In this document: in pieces, positions 17,631-26,632 of the stretch
How the letters are laid out: the number at the start of each line of letters is the position of its first letter
Numbering within the stretch: position 1 is the first letter of the stretch
Origin: Schlegelella_A sp038231215
Lineage (GTDB): Bacteria; Pseudomonadota; Gammaproteobacteria; Burkholderiales; Burkholderiaceae_C
Direction of reading: 5' to 3'
Assembly: GCA_038231215.1 (NCBI GenBank)
Contig: JBBRLS010000002.1
Location: 100,782 to 164,781 of the forward strand
DNA: 64,000 bases
Made by a program: the position numbers and the translations under genes
Notes under the pieces: model-generated
The model's database searches: none
Told to the model about the DNA's origin: nothing
What the model saw: only the letters and a program-made list of their open reading frames with translations

Positions 17631-18929
17631 TCAAAAGGTCGTCGCCACCATGAAGGCGACCGCGCTACCCATGACGAGCGTCGCCGCCCAGCCGAAAAGG
17701 CGGTGCCGTGCCGTGATGGTGTAGCGACCCATCAGCCGCCTCGACTGGCCGATCAACATCAGCACGACCATGATCGGCACCGAGATCACGCCGTTGACGA
17801 CCGCGCTCCAGACCAGCGCCTTGATCGGATCGAGCTCGAAGAGGCTCATCGCGGTGCCGATGCCGGTGGCGGCGATGATGATGAGATAGAAGCCGCGTGC
17901 CTCGCGAAAGCCGTGCGAGAGGCCGGCGCGCCAGCCGAACAGCTCGCTGACCGCGTAGGCGGCCGAGCCGGCCAGCACGGGCACGGCAAGCAGGCCCGTG
18001 CCGATGATGCCCATCGCGAAGACCGCGAAAGCGAAGTCGCCGGCGACCGGGCGCAAGGCCTCGGCCGCCTGCGCCGAGGTCTGGATGTTGGTGATGCCGT
18101 GCTCGTTGAGGGTCACCGCCGTGGCGACGACGATGCACAGGGCGATGAGGTTCGAGAACGTCATGCCGACGAAGGTGTCCTGCTTGATGCGCGACAGATG
18201 CTCGACCACGTACTCCGGATGCTCGCGCAAGGTCCGCGCGTTCGGCCTGCGGTGGTTGTCCTCGACTTCCTGCGCGGCCTGCCAGAAGAAGAGGTAGGGG
18301 CTGATCGTCGTGCCCAGCACCGCGACGACCATCGCCGCGTAGTCCTTGACCGAGACGCCAGGCGGAAAGAACGCCCATGGCCGGACCGACTCGAGCATTG
18401 CCCGCTTCCACGGCACCGAGACGGCGAGGATCACCGCGACGTAGGCGAACAACGCCAGGGTGAGGTACTTGAGGACGCGCACCGTGCGCTCGTACGAGAA
18501 GTAGATCTGCGTGACGATGCAGAGCGCGCCGAAGCCGAGCACGTAGAGCAGATGCGGCCCGCCGGCGAGCAGCTTGACGGCCTCGGCCATGGCGCCGATG
18601 TCGGCGGCGATGTTGATCGTGTTGGCGACGACGAGCAGCCCGACCAGGACCAGCGTCAACCACCGCGGGCACATCTTGTCGATGTTCGCGGCCAGCCCCT
18701 CGTGGGTGACGAAGCCGATCCGCGCCGACAGCATCTGGATGCCGATCATCAGCGGCGTGGTCAGGAACAGCGTCCAGACCAGCGCGAAGCGGAACTGCGC
18801 GCCGGCCTGCGAGTAGGTGGCGATGCCACTCGGGTCGTCGTCGGCGGCGCCGGTGATGAGGCCGGGTCCGAGCCGGCTGGCGAAATCCTTGGCCGGCAGA
18901 TCGGCCACCTTGTCCCTGGCGCGTGTCAT
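17631..18929 (-). CDS. Divergent NRAMP-family divalent-cation transporter
   Basis: A 432-residue inner-membrane protein with about eleven hydrophobic helices, matching the NRAMP/SLC11 fold in length. Helix 1 reads GPGLITGAADDDPSGIATYS. The usual DPGN metal-binding motif is DPSG here: the Asp is kept and the Asn lost. Helix 6, where typical members carry a metal-binding Met and an MPH-type signature, has AVFAMGIIGTGLLAVPVLAG instead. It belongs to a divergent NRAMP-like group, so manganese transport should not be assumed. The ATG overlaps the stop of glcF by 4 bases, placing it as the last gene of the glycolate operon. Confidence 0.82.
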   Translation of the reverse strand: MTRARDKVADLPAKDFASRLGPGLITGAADDDPSGIATYSQAGAQFRFALVWTLFLTTPLMIGIQMLSARIGFVTHEGLAANIDKMCPRWLTLVLVGLLVVANTINIAADIGAMAEAVKLLAGGPHLLYVLGFGALCIVTQIYFSYERTVRVLKYLTLALFAYVAVILAVSVPWKRAMLESVRPWAFFPPGVSVKDYAAMVVAVLGTTISPYLFFWQAAQEVEDNHRRPNARTLREHPEYVVEHLSRIKQDTFVGMTFSNLIALCIVVATAVTLNEHGITNIQTSAQAAEALRPVAGDFAFAVFAMGIIGTGLLAVPVLAGSAAYAVSELFGWRAGLSHGFREARGFYLIIIAATGIGTAMSLFELDPIKALVWSAVVNGVISVPIMVVLMLIGQSRRLMGRYTITARHRLFGWAATLVMGSAVAFMVATTF

Positions 18930-20212
18930 GCCGGCATCAGCGCGTCGTCGAGCACTTCGATCCAGTGCCGCACCGGCGTCGCGGTGCCGCTTTGCAGATG
19001 CTGGATGCAGCCGATGTTGGCTGAGACGATGGTCTCGGCGTCGAGCGCGGCGAGGTGGCCGAGCTTGCGGTCGCGCAAGGGCATGGCGAGCTCGGGCTGC
19101 AGGATGGAGTAGGTGCCGGCCGAGCCGCAGCACAGGTGCGCTTCGTTCATCGCCACCTGCACGTCGAAACCGAGCGCGCGCAGATGCGTCTCGACGCCGC
19201 CGCGCAGTTGCTGGCCGTGTTGCAAGGTGCACGGCGGGTGGTACGCGATGCGTACCACCCGCCTGGCGGGTGACAGGATTGCACCCCCTCCCCGCTCCCC
19301 CGCCGAGCGGGGGAGGGCCACACGACTCTTCAGCGCGGGCACGAGATCGGGAAGCAGCTCGGACAAGTCGCGCGTCAGATCAGCGACGCGATTTGCCTTC
19401 TCCGCGTACGCCGGATCGTGGCGCAGCGAATGGCCGTATTCCTTGACCGTGACGCCGCAGCCCGACGCGTTCATGACGATGGCTTCGACAGTGCCAGCCG
19501 AGACCAGCGGCCACCAGGCGTCGATGTTGCGCCGCATGTGCTCGAGCGCGCCCTCGTGATCGCCGCCGTGCAGGCGGATCGCGCCGCAGCAGCCGGCGTC
19601 GGCCGCGACCAGCGTCTGGATGCCGGCGGCGTCGAGCACGCGCGCCGTCGCGCTGTTGATGTTGGGCATCATGGCCGGCTGCACGCAGCCCATGAGCAGC
19701 AGCACCTTGCGCGGATGCTCGCGCTGCGGCCAGCGGTGCGCGGCGGCGGGCGCCGGCGGCGGCACCTTGGCCTTCAGAACGGCCGGCAGCAAGCCGCGCA
19801 CGAGTTGGCCGGCCTTCAGCGCCGGTGTGAAGAGCGGCGAGGTGAGGCCTTCCTTCAGTGCCCAACGCAGCATGCGTTCGCCGGCCGGGCGCGGCACCTT
19901 CGCATCGACGATGCGCCGGCCGATCTCGACGAGGTTGCCGTACTGCACGCCCGAAGGGCAGGTCGTCTCGCAGTTGCGGCAAGTGAGGCAGCGATCGAGA
20001 TGCATCTGCGTCGATCGCGTCGGCGCCTGGCCTTCGAGCACCTGCTTGATCAGATAGATGCGGCCGCGCGGCCCGTCGAGTTCGTCGCCGAGGAGCTGAT
20101 AGGTCGGGCAGGTGGCGGTGCAAAAGCCGCAGTGCACGCACTTGCGCAGGATCGCTTCGGCTTCGTCGCCGTCGGCGCTGCCTGCGAATTCGGGGGCGAT
20201 GGCGGTCTGCAT
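18926..20212 (-). CDS. glcF: Glycolate oxidase iron-sulfur subunit GlcF
   Basis: A 428-residue subunit that passes electrons from glycolate oxidation at GlcD/GlcE. Two 4Fe-4S motifs are present, C25-x2-C28-x2-C31-x3-C35 and C76-x2-C79-x2-C82-x3-C86, each ending in Cys-Pro. Two CCG-type domains follow (GCCGAIRLHGGD, and LCCGSAGTYS near the end). Between ALKSR and VRIAYHPPCT, at about residues 295-315, there is an arginine/glycine-rich stretch (LPRSAGERGGGAILSP) that looks like a translated palindromic repeat, not family sequence; the frame stays open. It follows glcE by 19 bases and overlaps the NRAMP-like start. Confidence 0.9.
   Translation of the reverse strand: MQTAIAPEFAGSADGDEAEAILRKCVHCGFCTATCPTYQLLGDELDGPRGRIYLIKQVLEGQAPTRSTQMHLDRCLTCRNCETTCPSGVQYGNLVEIGRRIVDAKVPRPAGERMLRWALKEGLTSPLFTPALKAGQLVRGLLPAVLKAKVPPPAPAAAHRWPQREHPRKVLLLMGCVQPAMMPNINSATARVLDAAGIQTLVAADAGCCGAIRLHGGDHEGALEHMRRNIDAWWPLVSAGTVEAIVMNASGCGVTVKEYGHSLRHDPAYAEKANRVADLTRDLSELLPDLVPALKSRVALPRSAGERGGGAILSPARRVVRIAYHPPCTLQHGQQLRGGVETHLRALGFDVQVAMNEAHLCCGSAGTYSILQPELAMPLRDRKLGHLAALDAETIVSANIGCIQHLQSGTATPVRHWIEVLDDALMPA
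19233..19320. repeat. Cluster of GC-rich palindromes inside glcF
   Basis: Three inverted repeats lie side by side. A 14-bp stem with a 3-base loop spans 19233-19263. A CACCCGCC-T-GGCGGGTG stem at 19256-19272 shares an arm with it, so the two hairpins compete. An imperfect stem of CCCTCCCC-GCTC against GAGC-GGGGGAGGG spans about 19286-19317. The last resembles REP-like elements common in GC-rich proteobacteria. The cluster is translated in frame. Confidence 0.75.
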
Positions 20213-20231
20213 GCGGCGGGATGGAATCGGG

Positions 20232-21329
20232 TCAGAGGCCGGGGTAGAGCCGGCCGGGATTGAGGATGCCGGCGGGATCGAACGATCGCTTCAGCCGCTC
20301 GTGAATGGCGCGGAGTGGTGGCGAGAGGGGCGTGAACACGCCCGCCGATTTGTCGCCGCCGCGAAAGAGCGTGGCGTGGCCGCCGACCGCCGCCGCCGCC
20401 TCGCGCACCAGCGTTGCCGGCAACGCGGTGGCGAGCCAGCGCTCGGCGCCGTGCCACTCGATCAACTCGTCGCCGGCGAGCGCGAGCAGCGGCGCCACCG
20501 CAGGCAGCGAGAGGCGCCAGAGTGCGGCGTCCTGATGATCGATCGCTTCCTGCGCGGCGACGAAGAAGGGATCGGTCTGGTCGCGCAAGGCATGCCAGAA
20601 CGGAACTGCCGCGGCCTCGTCGATCTCGTCGCCGCCGAGCCGCCGCACGGCCTCATCGACGGCCGCCTCGGCGCCGCGCAGGCGAACGACGAGGTTGCCG
20701 TTCCACCAGGCGCTGGCGTCGAGCGGCAAGGGCTCGGTGCCCCAGGCGTGCAGGGCGGCCAGGGCCTCGGCCGGCTTCATGTCGAAGCGCAGCGTCGTCT
20801 CGCGCCCGGCCCGGGGCAAGACCTTGAGCGACGCTTCGACGATCACGCCCAGCACGCCCATCGATCCGGCGATGACGCGCGAGACGTCGTAGCCGGCAAC
20901 GTTCTTGATGACGCGGCCACCGAAGCGCATCAGCTCGCCGGTGCCGGACAAGAGCGCGACGCCGAGCAGGTGATCGCGCAAGGATCCGGCGCGTGCCCGC
21001 GATGGCCCGGAGAGCCCGGCGGCGATCATGCCGCCGACGGTCGCGCCCGACGCGAAATGCGGCGGCTCGAAGGCGAGGCACTGGCCGTGTTCGGCAAGCT
21101 GCGCTTCGAGCGCCGCGACGCTCATGCCGGCCGGTGCGGTGACGACCAGCTCGGTCGGCTCATGCTCGCACGGGCCGTCGAGCACGCGCGTGTCGAGCAG
21201 CTCGCCGGCCGGCGCCTCGCCGTAGAAATCCTTGGTGCCGCCGCCGCGCAGGCGAAGCGGCTTGCGCAACGCGGTGGCGTGGCGCACGCGCTCGACGAGC
21301 GCATCGAGGCCAGGCTTCGTCGCGATCAA
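20232..21329 (-). CDS. glcE: Glycolate oxidase FAD-binding subunit GlcE
   Basis: A 365-residue subunit with an N-terminal FAD-binding-4 domain: LRLRGGGTKDFYG (residues 27-39), then FASGATVGGMIAAGLSGPSR and RVIKNVAGYDVSRV, both typical of GlcE. The C-terminal end RSFDPAGILNPGRLYPGL is the family ending. The start is a TTG at 21329, overlapping the glcD stop by 4 bases (TTGA); no ATG is available before the conserved region. It forms the membrane-associated glycolate oxidase with GlcD and GlcF. Confidence 0.92.
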   Translation of the reverse strand: MIATKPGLDALVERVRHATALRKPLRLRGGGTKDFYGEAPAGELLDTRVLDGPCEHEPTELVVTAPAGMSVAALEAQLAEHGQCLAFEPPHFASGATVGGMIAAGLSGPSRARAGSLRDHLLGVALLSGTGELMRFGGRVIKNVAGYDVSRVIAGSMGVLGVIVEASLKVLPRAGRETTLRFDMKPAEALAALHAWGTEPLPLDASAWWNGNLVVRLRGAEAAVDEAVRRLGGDEIDEAAAVPFWHALRDQTDPFFVAAQEAIDHQDAALWRLSLPAVAPLLALAGDELIEWHGAERWLATALPATLVREAAAAVGGHATLFRGGDKSAGVFTPLSPPLRAIHERLKRSFDPAGILNPGRLYPGL

Positions 21330-22846
21330 AACCTCGGCAGATCCGCGAACGCGACGAGGCCGCGCTTGACGTGCATCTTCCCGTACTCGGCGCAGCGCGC
21401 CAGGGTCGGGATCACCTTGCCCGGATTGAGCAGGCCGGCCGGGTCGAAGGCGCGCTTGACGGCCATCATCTGCGCCCGCTCGGCCGGCGAGAACTGCACG
21501 CACATCGACGAGAGCTTCTCGACGCCGACGCCATGCTCGCCGGTCACCGTGCCGCCCATGGCGACGCTGAGATCGAGGATCTCGGCACCGAAGGCTTCGG
21601 CGCGATGCAGCTCGCCGGGGTTGTTGGCGTCGAACAGGATCAGCGGGTGCAGGTTGCCGTCGCCGGCGTGGAAGACGTTGACGCAGCGCAGGCCATGCTT
21701 GTTCGTCATCTCGCCGATGGCGATCAGCATCTCGGCGAGGCGCTTCCTCGGAATCGTCGAGTCCATGCACATGTAGTCGGGGCTGATGCGTCCGCTCGCC
21801 GGAAAGGCGTTCTTTCGTCCGCTCCAGAACTTGAGCCGCTCGGCTTCGTTCGCGCTCGCGGCAAGCCGTGTCGCGCCCGCCGCGTTGAGCACTTGCGTCA
21901 TCTGCGCGACTTCGTGCTCCACCTCGGCCGCCGTGCCGTCGCTTTCGCAGAGCAGGATGGCGGCGGCGTCGAGGTCGTAGCCGGCGTGCACGAAGCCCTC
22001 GACCGCGGCGGTCATCGGCCCGTCCATCATCTCCAGGCCGGCCGGGATGATGCCGGCGGCGATGATCGCCGCCACCGCGTCGCCGGCTTTGACGACGTCG
22101 TCGAAGCTGGCGAGGATGCAGCGTGCCGTCGTCGGCCTGGGCAGCAGTTTGACCGTGACCTCGACGATCACCGCGAGCATGCCTTCGCTGCCGACGAGCA
22201 ACGCGAGCAGGTCGAGGCCGGGCGCGTCGAGCGCGTCGCTGCCGAACTCGACGGGCTCGCCTTCGGCAGTGAAGCCGCGCACCTTCAGCACGTTGTGCAG
22301 CGTCAGGCCGTACTTCAGGCAATGCACGCCGCCCGAGTTCTCGGCGACGTTGCCGCCGATCGTGCAGGCGATCTGGCTGCTCGGGTCGGGCGCGTAGAAG
22401 AGGCCGTACGGTGCGGCCGCCTCGCTGATCGCGAGATTGCGAACGCCGCACTGCACGGTGGCCGTGCGGGCCAGGCGGTCGATGGCGACGATGCGGTTGA
22501 ACTTGGCGAGGCTGAGCGTGACGCCCAGCGCATTCGGCAACGCACCGCCCGAGAGGCCCGTGCCGGCGCCGCGTGCCACCACCGGCACCTCGAGCCGATG
22601 GCAGATCGCCAGCACCGCCGCGATCTGCGCCTCGCTCTCGGGCAAGGCGACGACGAGCGGCTGCTCGCGGTACGCGGTGAGGCCGTCGCATTCGTAGGGG
22701 ATGGTGTCCTCGCGCGTCCAGAGCAGGGCGTGCGCCGGCAACGCGGCGCCGAGCGCGGCGACGACTTCGGACTGGCGTCGAGCACGCTCGGCCGCGATCG
22801 GCTGAGCGGCGGCTAGCAACGCGGCTGCGGGCGTGGCGGCGTTCAT
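21326..22846 (-). CDS. glcD: Glycolate oxidase FAD-linked subunit GlcD
   Basis: A 506-residue FAD-linked oxidase converting glycolate (or D-lactate) to glyoxylate. The FAD-binding-4 domain contains VPVVARGAGTGLSGGALP and CTIGGNVAENSGGVHCLKYG. The C-terminal FAD-oxidase domain carries HAGDGNLHPLILFD with its conserved histidines, GEHGVGVEK, and the end AFDPAGLLNPGKVIP. Length is normal. It leads the glcD-glcE-glcF set. The phaM gene lies 19 bases upstream on the same strand, so the operon may start further up. Confidence 0.95.
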   Translation of the reverse strand: MNAATPAAALLAAAQPIAAERARRQSEVVAALGAALPAHALLWTREDTIPYECDGLTAYREQPLVVALPESEAQIAAVLAICHRLEVPVVARGAGTGLSGGALPNALGVTLSLAKFNRIVAIDRLARTATVQCGVRNLAISEAAAPYGLFYAPDPSSQIACTIGGNVAENSGGVHCLKYGLTLHNVLKVRGFTAEGEPVEFGSDALDAPGLDLLALLVGSEGMLAVIVEVTVKLLPRPTTARCILASFDDVVKAGDAVAAIIAAGIIPAGLEMMDGPMTAAVEGFVHAGYDLDAAAILLCESDGTAAEVEHEVAQMTQVLNAAGATRLAASANEAERLKFWSGRKNAFPASGRISPDYMCMDSTIPRKRLAEMLIAIGEMTNKHGLRCVNVFHAGDGNLHPLILFDANNPGELHRAEAFGAEILDLSVAMGGTVTGEHGVGVEKLSSMCVQFSPAERAQMMAVKRAFDPAGLLNPGKVIPTLARCAEYGKMHVKRGLVAFADLPRF

Positions 22847-22865
22847 CGGCGTGGCTGCAATGCGG

Positions 22866-23528
22866 CTAGCGCTTGCCGGCGGCGCGCTTGCTCGCCGTCT
22901 TCGATCGGGTCAGCCTGCGGCCCGCCGCGCCCGCAACACCGAGTGCCGCAGCGCCAGCCGCGCTCGCCACCTTGACGGGGGCGGCCGCCGCCGCCTTGAA
23001 GGTCGCGCTGGCGCCGTCGATCGACTGCTTGAGCATGTTGCCGGCGAGCGTCTTGGCGGCGTCCGTCGCGCTGTCCTTCATCGCCGTCGTCGCGAGCTGC
23101 GTGAACTGGTTGGTCAGCGCGCCCCACCATTGCATCGGATCGACGACGACGCCGGCGGGCGCGGCCGCAGCCTTCTTCGAGCGGCCGGATGCCGACGCGG
23201 CGGTCGATGGGCCTGCGCTTTCGGCGGGCGACTTCAGCTTGAGCGATTCGCGCAGGTCGCCCATCTGCACGTTCATCGTCTTCAGCGTCGAGAGCGTCAT
23301 CTTTTGCACTTCGAGGGCCTGGATCGTCGTCGCCAGCATGCGCGCGTTCTGCTCGAGCCAAAACTGCACGGTGCGCAATTCGCCGATGCGCTTTTCGAGC
23401 TCGGCCGGGTCGAGCGTCGGCGCGACCCACTGGCCGATGCCGGGCAGCGCGGCGCCCGCGTTCTTGACGAGGTTCTGCAGGAAGTCGAAGCCGGGGACGA
23501 GTTTGGTGAAGCCGCTCGCGTCGTTCAT
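22866..23528 (-). CDS. phaM: PHB granule-associated protein PhaM family
   Basis: A 220-residue protein like PhaM of Ralstonia, which activates PHB synthase and links granules to the nucleoid. The N-terminal region has PTLDPAELEKRIGELRTVQ and FWLEQNARMLATTIQALEV, characteristic of the family and probably coiled-coil. The middle is Ala/Ser-rich. The tail is rich in Lys, Arg and Ala (RRLTRSKTASKRAAGKR), matching the DNA-binding C-terminus of PhaM. No other pha gene is in the window. It is followed by glcD, so it may share its transcript. Confidence 0.85.
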   Translation of the reverse strand: MNDASGFTKLVPGFDFLQNLVKNAGAALPGIGQWVAPTLDPAELEKRIGELRTVQFWLEQNARMLATTIQALEVQKMTLSTLKTMNVQMGDLRESLKLKSPAESAGPSTAASASGRSKKAAAAPAGVVVDPMQWWGALTNQFTQLATTAMKDSATDAAKTLAGNMLKQSIDGASATFKAAAAAPVKVASAAGAAALGVAGAAGRRLTRSKTASKRAAGKR

Positions 23529-23612
23529 CGTCGTGTCTCCTTGGCGCGATCCGGGTCGCGGGCGATTGTCGCCCGGCTCGGGCCTGTCTCGCTGCGCCCG
23601 AGGCTCATGCGC

Positions 23613-24563
23613 CTATTGCGAAAGGCGCAAGAGCCGCGCGAGGCGCGCGTCGTCGGGTCGGTCGGGCGAAGTGTCCGCCGAGAACAAGCGCCAGGCCTTG
23701 GCGAAATACGGCCTGGCCGCATCGGCCTCGTTCTTCGCCAGCAGGTTCTCGGCGATCTCCTCGAAGACATAGCCGTCCGGCTCGCCCGCGGCGAGGGACG
23801 TCCCGGTTTCGAGGCGGCGCAGGATCGCCAGCGCTTCGTCGTGGCGATGCAGGGAGCGCAAGGTCCAGGCGATCATCCAGCGGGCGACGCGGATCGTGCC
23901 CGCCTTGCCGATGCGTTGGCTCGCGGCCAGGGCTGTTTGAAAGCTCGCCAGCGCCTCGTCGTAGCGGCCGGCGTCGTGCAGCGTCATGCCGATGTTGTTG
24001 GCGAGCGAGGCGTCCCAGTTGCGCGCGATCGGGTCGGCCGAGGACCGGGCGAGGGCGAGTGCCTGGCGGTTCCACTGCATCTGCGCTTCGGGTTCTTTCT
24101 CGACCAGCGCGACCATGTGCAAGGCATCGACCTCGAGCGCGTCGAGTCCGGCAGCGTGGGCGCGCTCGGCGGCCTCGATGAAGAGCGGCCGCGCCCGCTC
24201 CGCCGCCTTCGACGAGCGGAAGGTCCTGCCCCGCTCGAGCAGATAGCGGACGCGTGGCTCGGCGCCGGCGGTGGCGAGCTGGGGCTCGATACGGTCGAGC
24301 AGGGCATGGGCAGCGTCGAAGCGCGAGCGCAGGCCGTAGGTGCGGGCAATCTGCGTCTGCAGCGTCAGCGCATCGTCGCCGACGGCGCCGGCACCCAGGG
24401 CCTGGCGAAAGGCCGCCTCCGACGCGGCCGGATCGCCGAAATTCCAGTAGGGCGACACGTCCATCGCGAAAGCCTCGATCGAAAGGAAAGCGAACGCGAG
24501 ACCGAGCCCTATGTTGCGCAGCCGTCGCGCCGACGCGGCGCAACGCTCAGCGCGTGAAGTCAC
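23613..24563 (-). CDS. Exported tetratricopeptide-repeat protein
   Basis: A 316-residue protein with a short hydrophobic N-terminal segment (IGLGLAFAFLSIEAFAM), probably a signal peptide. Several TPR units follow, clearest around NNIGMTLHDAGRYDEALASF. The start is a GTG at 24563, 17 bases inside the end of the TraB-like gene, so coupling is likely. A periplasmic scaffold role is plausible but not shown. It is followed by phaM 84 bases on. Confidence 0.65.
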   Translation of the reverse strand: MTSRAERCAASARRLRNIGLGLAFAFLSIEAFAMDVSPYWNFGDPAASEAAFRQALGAGAVGDDALTLQTQIARTYGLRSRFDAAHALLDRIEPQLATAGAEPRVRYLLERGRTFRSSKAAERARPLFIEAAERAHAAGLDALEVDALHMVALVEKEPEAQMQWNRQALALARSSADPIARNWDASLANNIGMTLHDAGRYDEALASFQTALAASQRIGKAGTIRVARWMIAWTLRSLHRHDEALAILRRLETGTSLAAGEPDGYVFEEIAENLLAKNEADAARPYFAKAWRLFSADTSPDRPDDARLARLLRLSQ

Positions 24564-25566
24564 CCTGCTCGACCTTGTAGCCGCGCTGTCGCAACAACTG
24601 CGGCAGCCCGTTCGGGCCGATCATGTGCAGGCTGCCGACGGCAGCGAAGACGCGCTGGCCGCTTTTGTGCAGGTTGTCGATGGACGCGGCAAGCAGCGGG
24701 TTACGGTCGTCGAGCAGCCGCTTCATCGCCGCGCGCTCGGTGGTTGTGCCCATGCAGTCGCACCAGCGCTCGTAGCGCGACAGCTCGGCGTAGTCGCCAT
24801 CGGTCCAGACCTTGGCCATGCGCCTCAGCATCGGCCGCGCGCGACCCGACTCGAGGTCGGTGAGCCCGCTCTTGACGAACTCGATCGTCTCGGCCTGCGT
24901 CGGCATGAGCAGCGCCTGCATCTGCGACTCCGGCGTCTCGAGCGACGCGACCGGCTTGCCGAACTCACGCGCGACTGCTGCCAGCACGAGGTCGATGGCG
25001 TTGGCCGGATCGAGCCCGTCGCGCCGTGCCGCCATGACGCTGAGCGAGGCGATCTGGAACTCGGGCGCGAACTTCGCGAAAGACTCGGCGTCGAGGCACT
25101 CGGCCTTGATCTGCCGGCCGATGCGCCGCACGAGTTCCGGCGGCAAGGGGTCGCTGCGCTGCGCGACGACGCTCGCCACCAGGCGCCGCTGCACGTCGGG
25201 GTCGAGCACGTCGAGCTCGAGCGCCACCGTGTCGCTTTCGCGCAGGGCGTCGACCAGGGTCGGGCCGGGAAACATCCATTCCGACCGTGCCGCGTGGATG
25301 GTGCCGTAGAGGTAGGAGACGCGGCCGTCCTTGCTGAGGCGCCAGATGAAGCCGTGGTCCTTGGCCGTCTTCATCCCGGCCGTCAGCCGATCGCCGGTGA
25401 GCGGCTCGGCCGTGGGCGGACAGAGTGCGTTCGGCGTTGCATCGGCGCCGTGCGCGGCGGCCCACGGCAACAAGGCGGCGATCGCGGCGACGACAGCAAT
25501 AGCGGCGCGCACGAGGGCGGAGCGAACGGCGCCGAGGCAGGCGGCGAGGCGGATCAGGATCGTCAT
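24547..25566 (-). CDS. TraB/GumN (TIKI-like) family protein
   Basis: A 339-residue exported protein. The signal peptide is residues 1 to about 41 (hydrophobic run ending PWAAAHGA). The family motif YGTIHAARSEW with its GxxH signature is near residue 87. A second conserved histidine, in AVGSLHMIGPNGLPQLLRQ near the C-terminus, fits the predicted metal-dependent protease fold shared with TIKI proteins. The bacterial function is unknown. The gene is ten bases downstream of the FAH-family gene and overlaps the TPR gene. Confidence 0.85.
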   Translation of the reverse strand: MTILIRLAACLGAVRSALVRAAIAVVAAIAALLPWAAAHGADATPNALCPPTAEPLTGDRLTAGMKTAKDHGFIWRLSKDGRVSYLYGTIHAARSEWMFPGPTLVDALRESDTVALELDVLDPDVQRRLVASVVAQRSDPLPPELVRRIGRQIKAECLDAESFAKFAPEFQIASLSVMAARRDGLDPANAIDLVLAAVAREFGKPVASLETPESQMQALLMPTQAETIEFVKSGLTDLESGRARPMLRRMAKVWTDGDYAELSRYERWCDCMGTTTERAAMKRLLDDRNPLLAASIDNLHKSGQRVFAAVGSLHMIGPNGLPQLLRQRGYKVEQGDFTR

Positions 25567-25575
25567 GGCGAAAGC

Positions 25576-26562
25576 TTAGCGCGGCGCCGCGGCCACCTTC
25601 TGGTCGATCGCGCCGAACAGGCTCTGCCCAGCGCCGTTCATCATCTCGATGCGGATCGTGTCGCCGAACTGCATGAACGGCGTCTTCGGGCTGCCGGTCT
25701 CGATCGTCTCGATGGCGCGCTTCTCGGCGATGCACGAATAGCCGCGCGTCCAGTCCTTGTTGCTCACGGTGCCGCTGCCGACGATCGAGCCGGCGCGGCA
25801 GTTGCGCGTCTTGCACAGGTGCGCGATGAGCTGGCCGAAGTGAAAGGTCATCTCCTCGCCGGCGTTGCAGAGGCCCGCGCGCCTGCCGTTCCAGGTGCTT
25901 TCGACATCGAGGTGAAGGCGGCCGCCGTGCCATGCATCGCCCAGCTCGTCGGGCGTGACGGCGACCGGGCTGAAGGCCGTCGCCGGCTTGCTCTGGAAGA
26001 AGCCGAAGCCCTTGGCCAGCTCGGCCGGGATGAGGTTGCGCAGGCTGACGTCGTTGGCGAGCATGACGAGGCGGATGCCGTCGATCGCCGCCTCGGGCGA
26101 CGTGCCCATGGCGATGTCACCGGTGACGACGGCGACCTCGGCCTCGAAGTCGATGCCCCAGTCGGTGCTGGCGGCGACGATGTCGTCGGTCGGGCCGATG
26201 AAGTCGTCGCTGCCGCCCTGGTACATCAAGGGGTCGGTCCAGAAGGTGGCCGGCATCTCGGCATTGCGCGCCCGCCGCACCAGCTCGACGTGGTTGACGA
26301 AGGCCGAGCCGTCGGCCCACTGGTAGGCGCGCGGCAGGGGCGCCATGCAGCGGGCCGGCTCGAAGGCGAAGGCGTGGCGCGCCTTGCCGTCGTTCAGCGT
26401 GGCGGCCAGGTCCTCGAGTTGCGGCGACAGGAAATTCCAGTCGTCGAGGACCTGCTGGAGCCGGGTCGCGATCGCGCTGGCATAGTGGGCACTGGCCAGA
26501 TCGCCCGAGACGACGACGAGTTGTCCGTCGCGCGACCCGTCCTTGTACGTGGCGAGCTTCAT
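25576..26562 (-). CDS. Fumarylacetoacetate hydrolase (FAH) family protein
   Basis: A 328-residue enzyme of the FAH superfamily (C-C bond hydrolases, decarboxylases, isomerases of aromatic degradation). The metal-binding acids are in WGIDFEAEVAVV. ANDVSLRNLIPAEL and FGFFQSKPATAFSPV are usual for the longer FAH-like branch, and the ending GDTIRIEMMNGAGQSLFGAI is typical. Other tyrosine-degradation genes are absent from the window, so fumarylacetoacetase activity is possible but unproven. It is the first gene of the minus-strand run down to 17631. Confidence 0.85.
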   Translation of the reverse strand: MKLATYKDGSRDGQLVVVSGDLASAHYASAIATRLQQVLDDWNFLSPQLEDLAATLNDGKARHAFAFEPARCMAPLPRAYQWADGSAFVNHVELVRRARNAEMPATFWTDPLMYQGGSDDFIGPTDDIVAASTDWGIDFEAEVAVVTGDIAMGTSPEAAIDGIRLVMLANDVSLRNLIPAELAKGFGFFQSKPATAFSPVAVTPDELGDAWHGGRLHLDVESTWNGRRAGLCNAGEEMTFHFGQLIAHLCKTRNCRAGSIVGSGTVSNKDWTRGYSCIAEKRAIETIETGSPKTPFMQFGDTIRIEMMNGAGQSLFGAIDQKVAAAPR

Positions 26563-26632
26563 CGTTCGTGGTCCTCGTTGTCCTCGGGGTGCCGGGCTGC
26601 GTTAGAGCATTGTCGATGCTGGACCCGACGCC

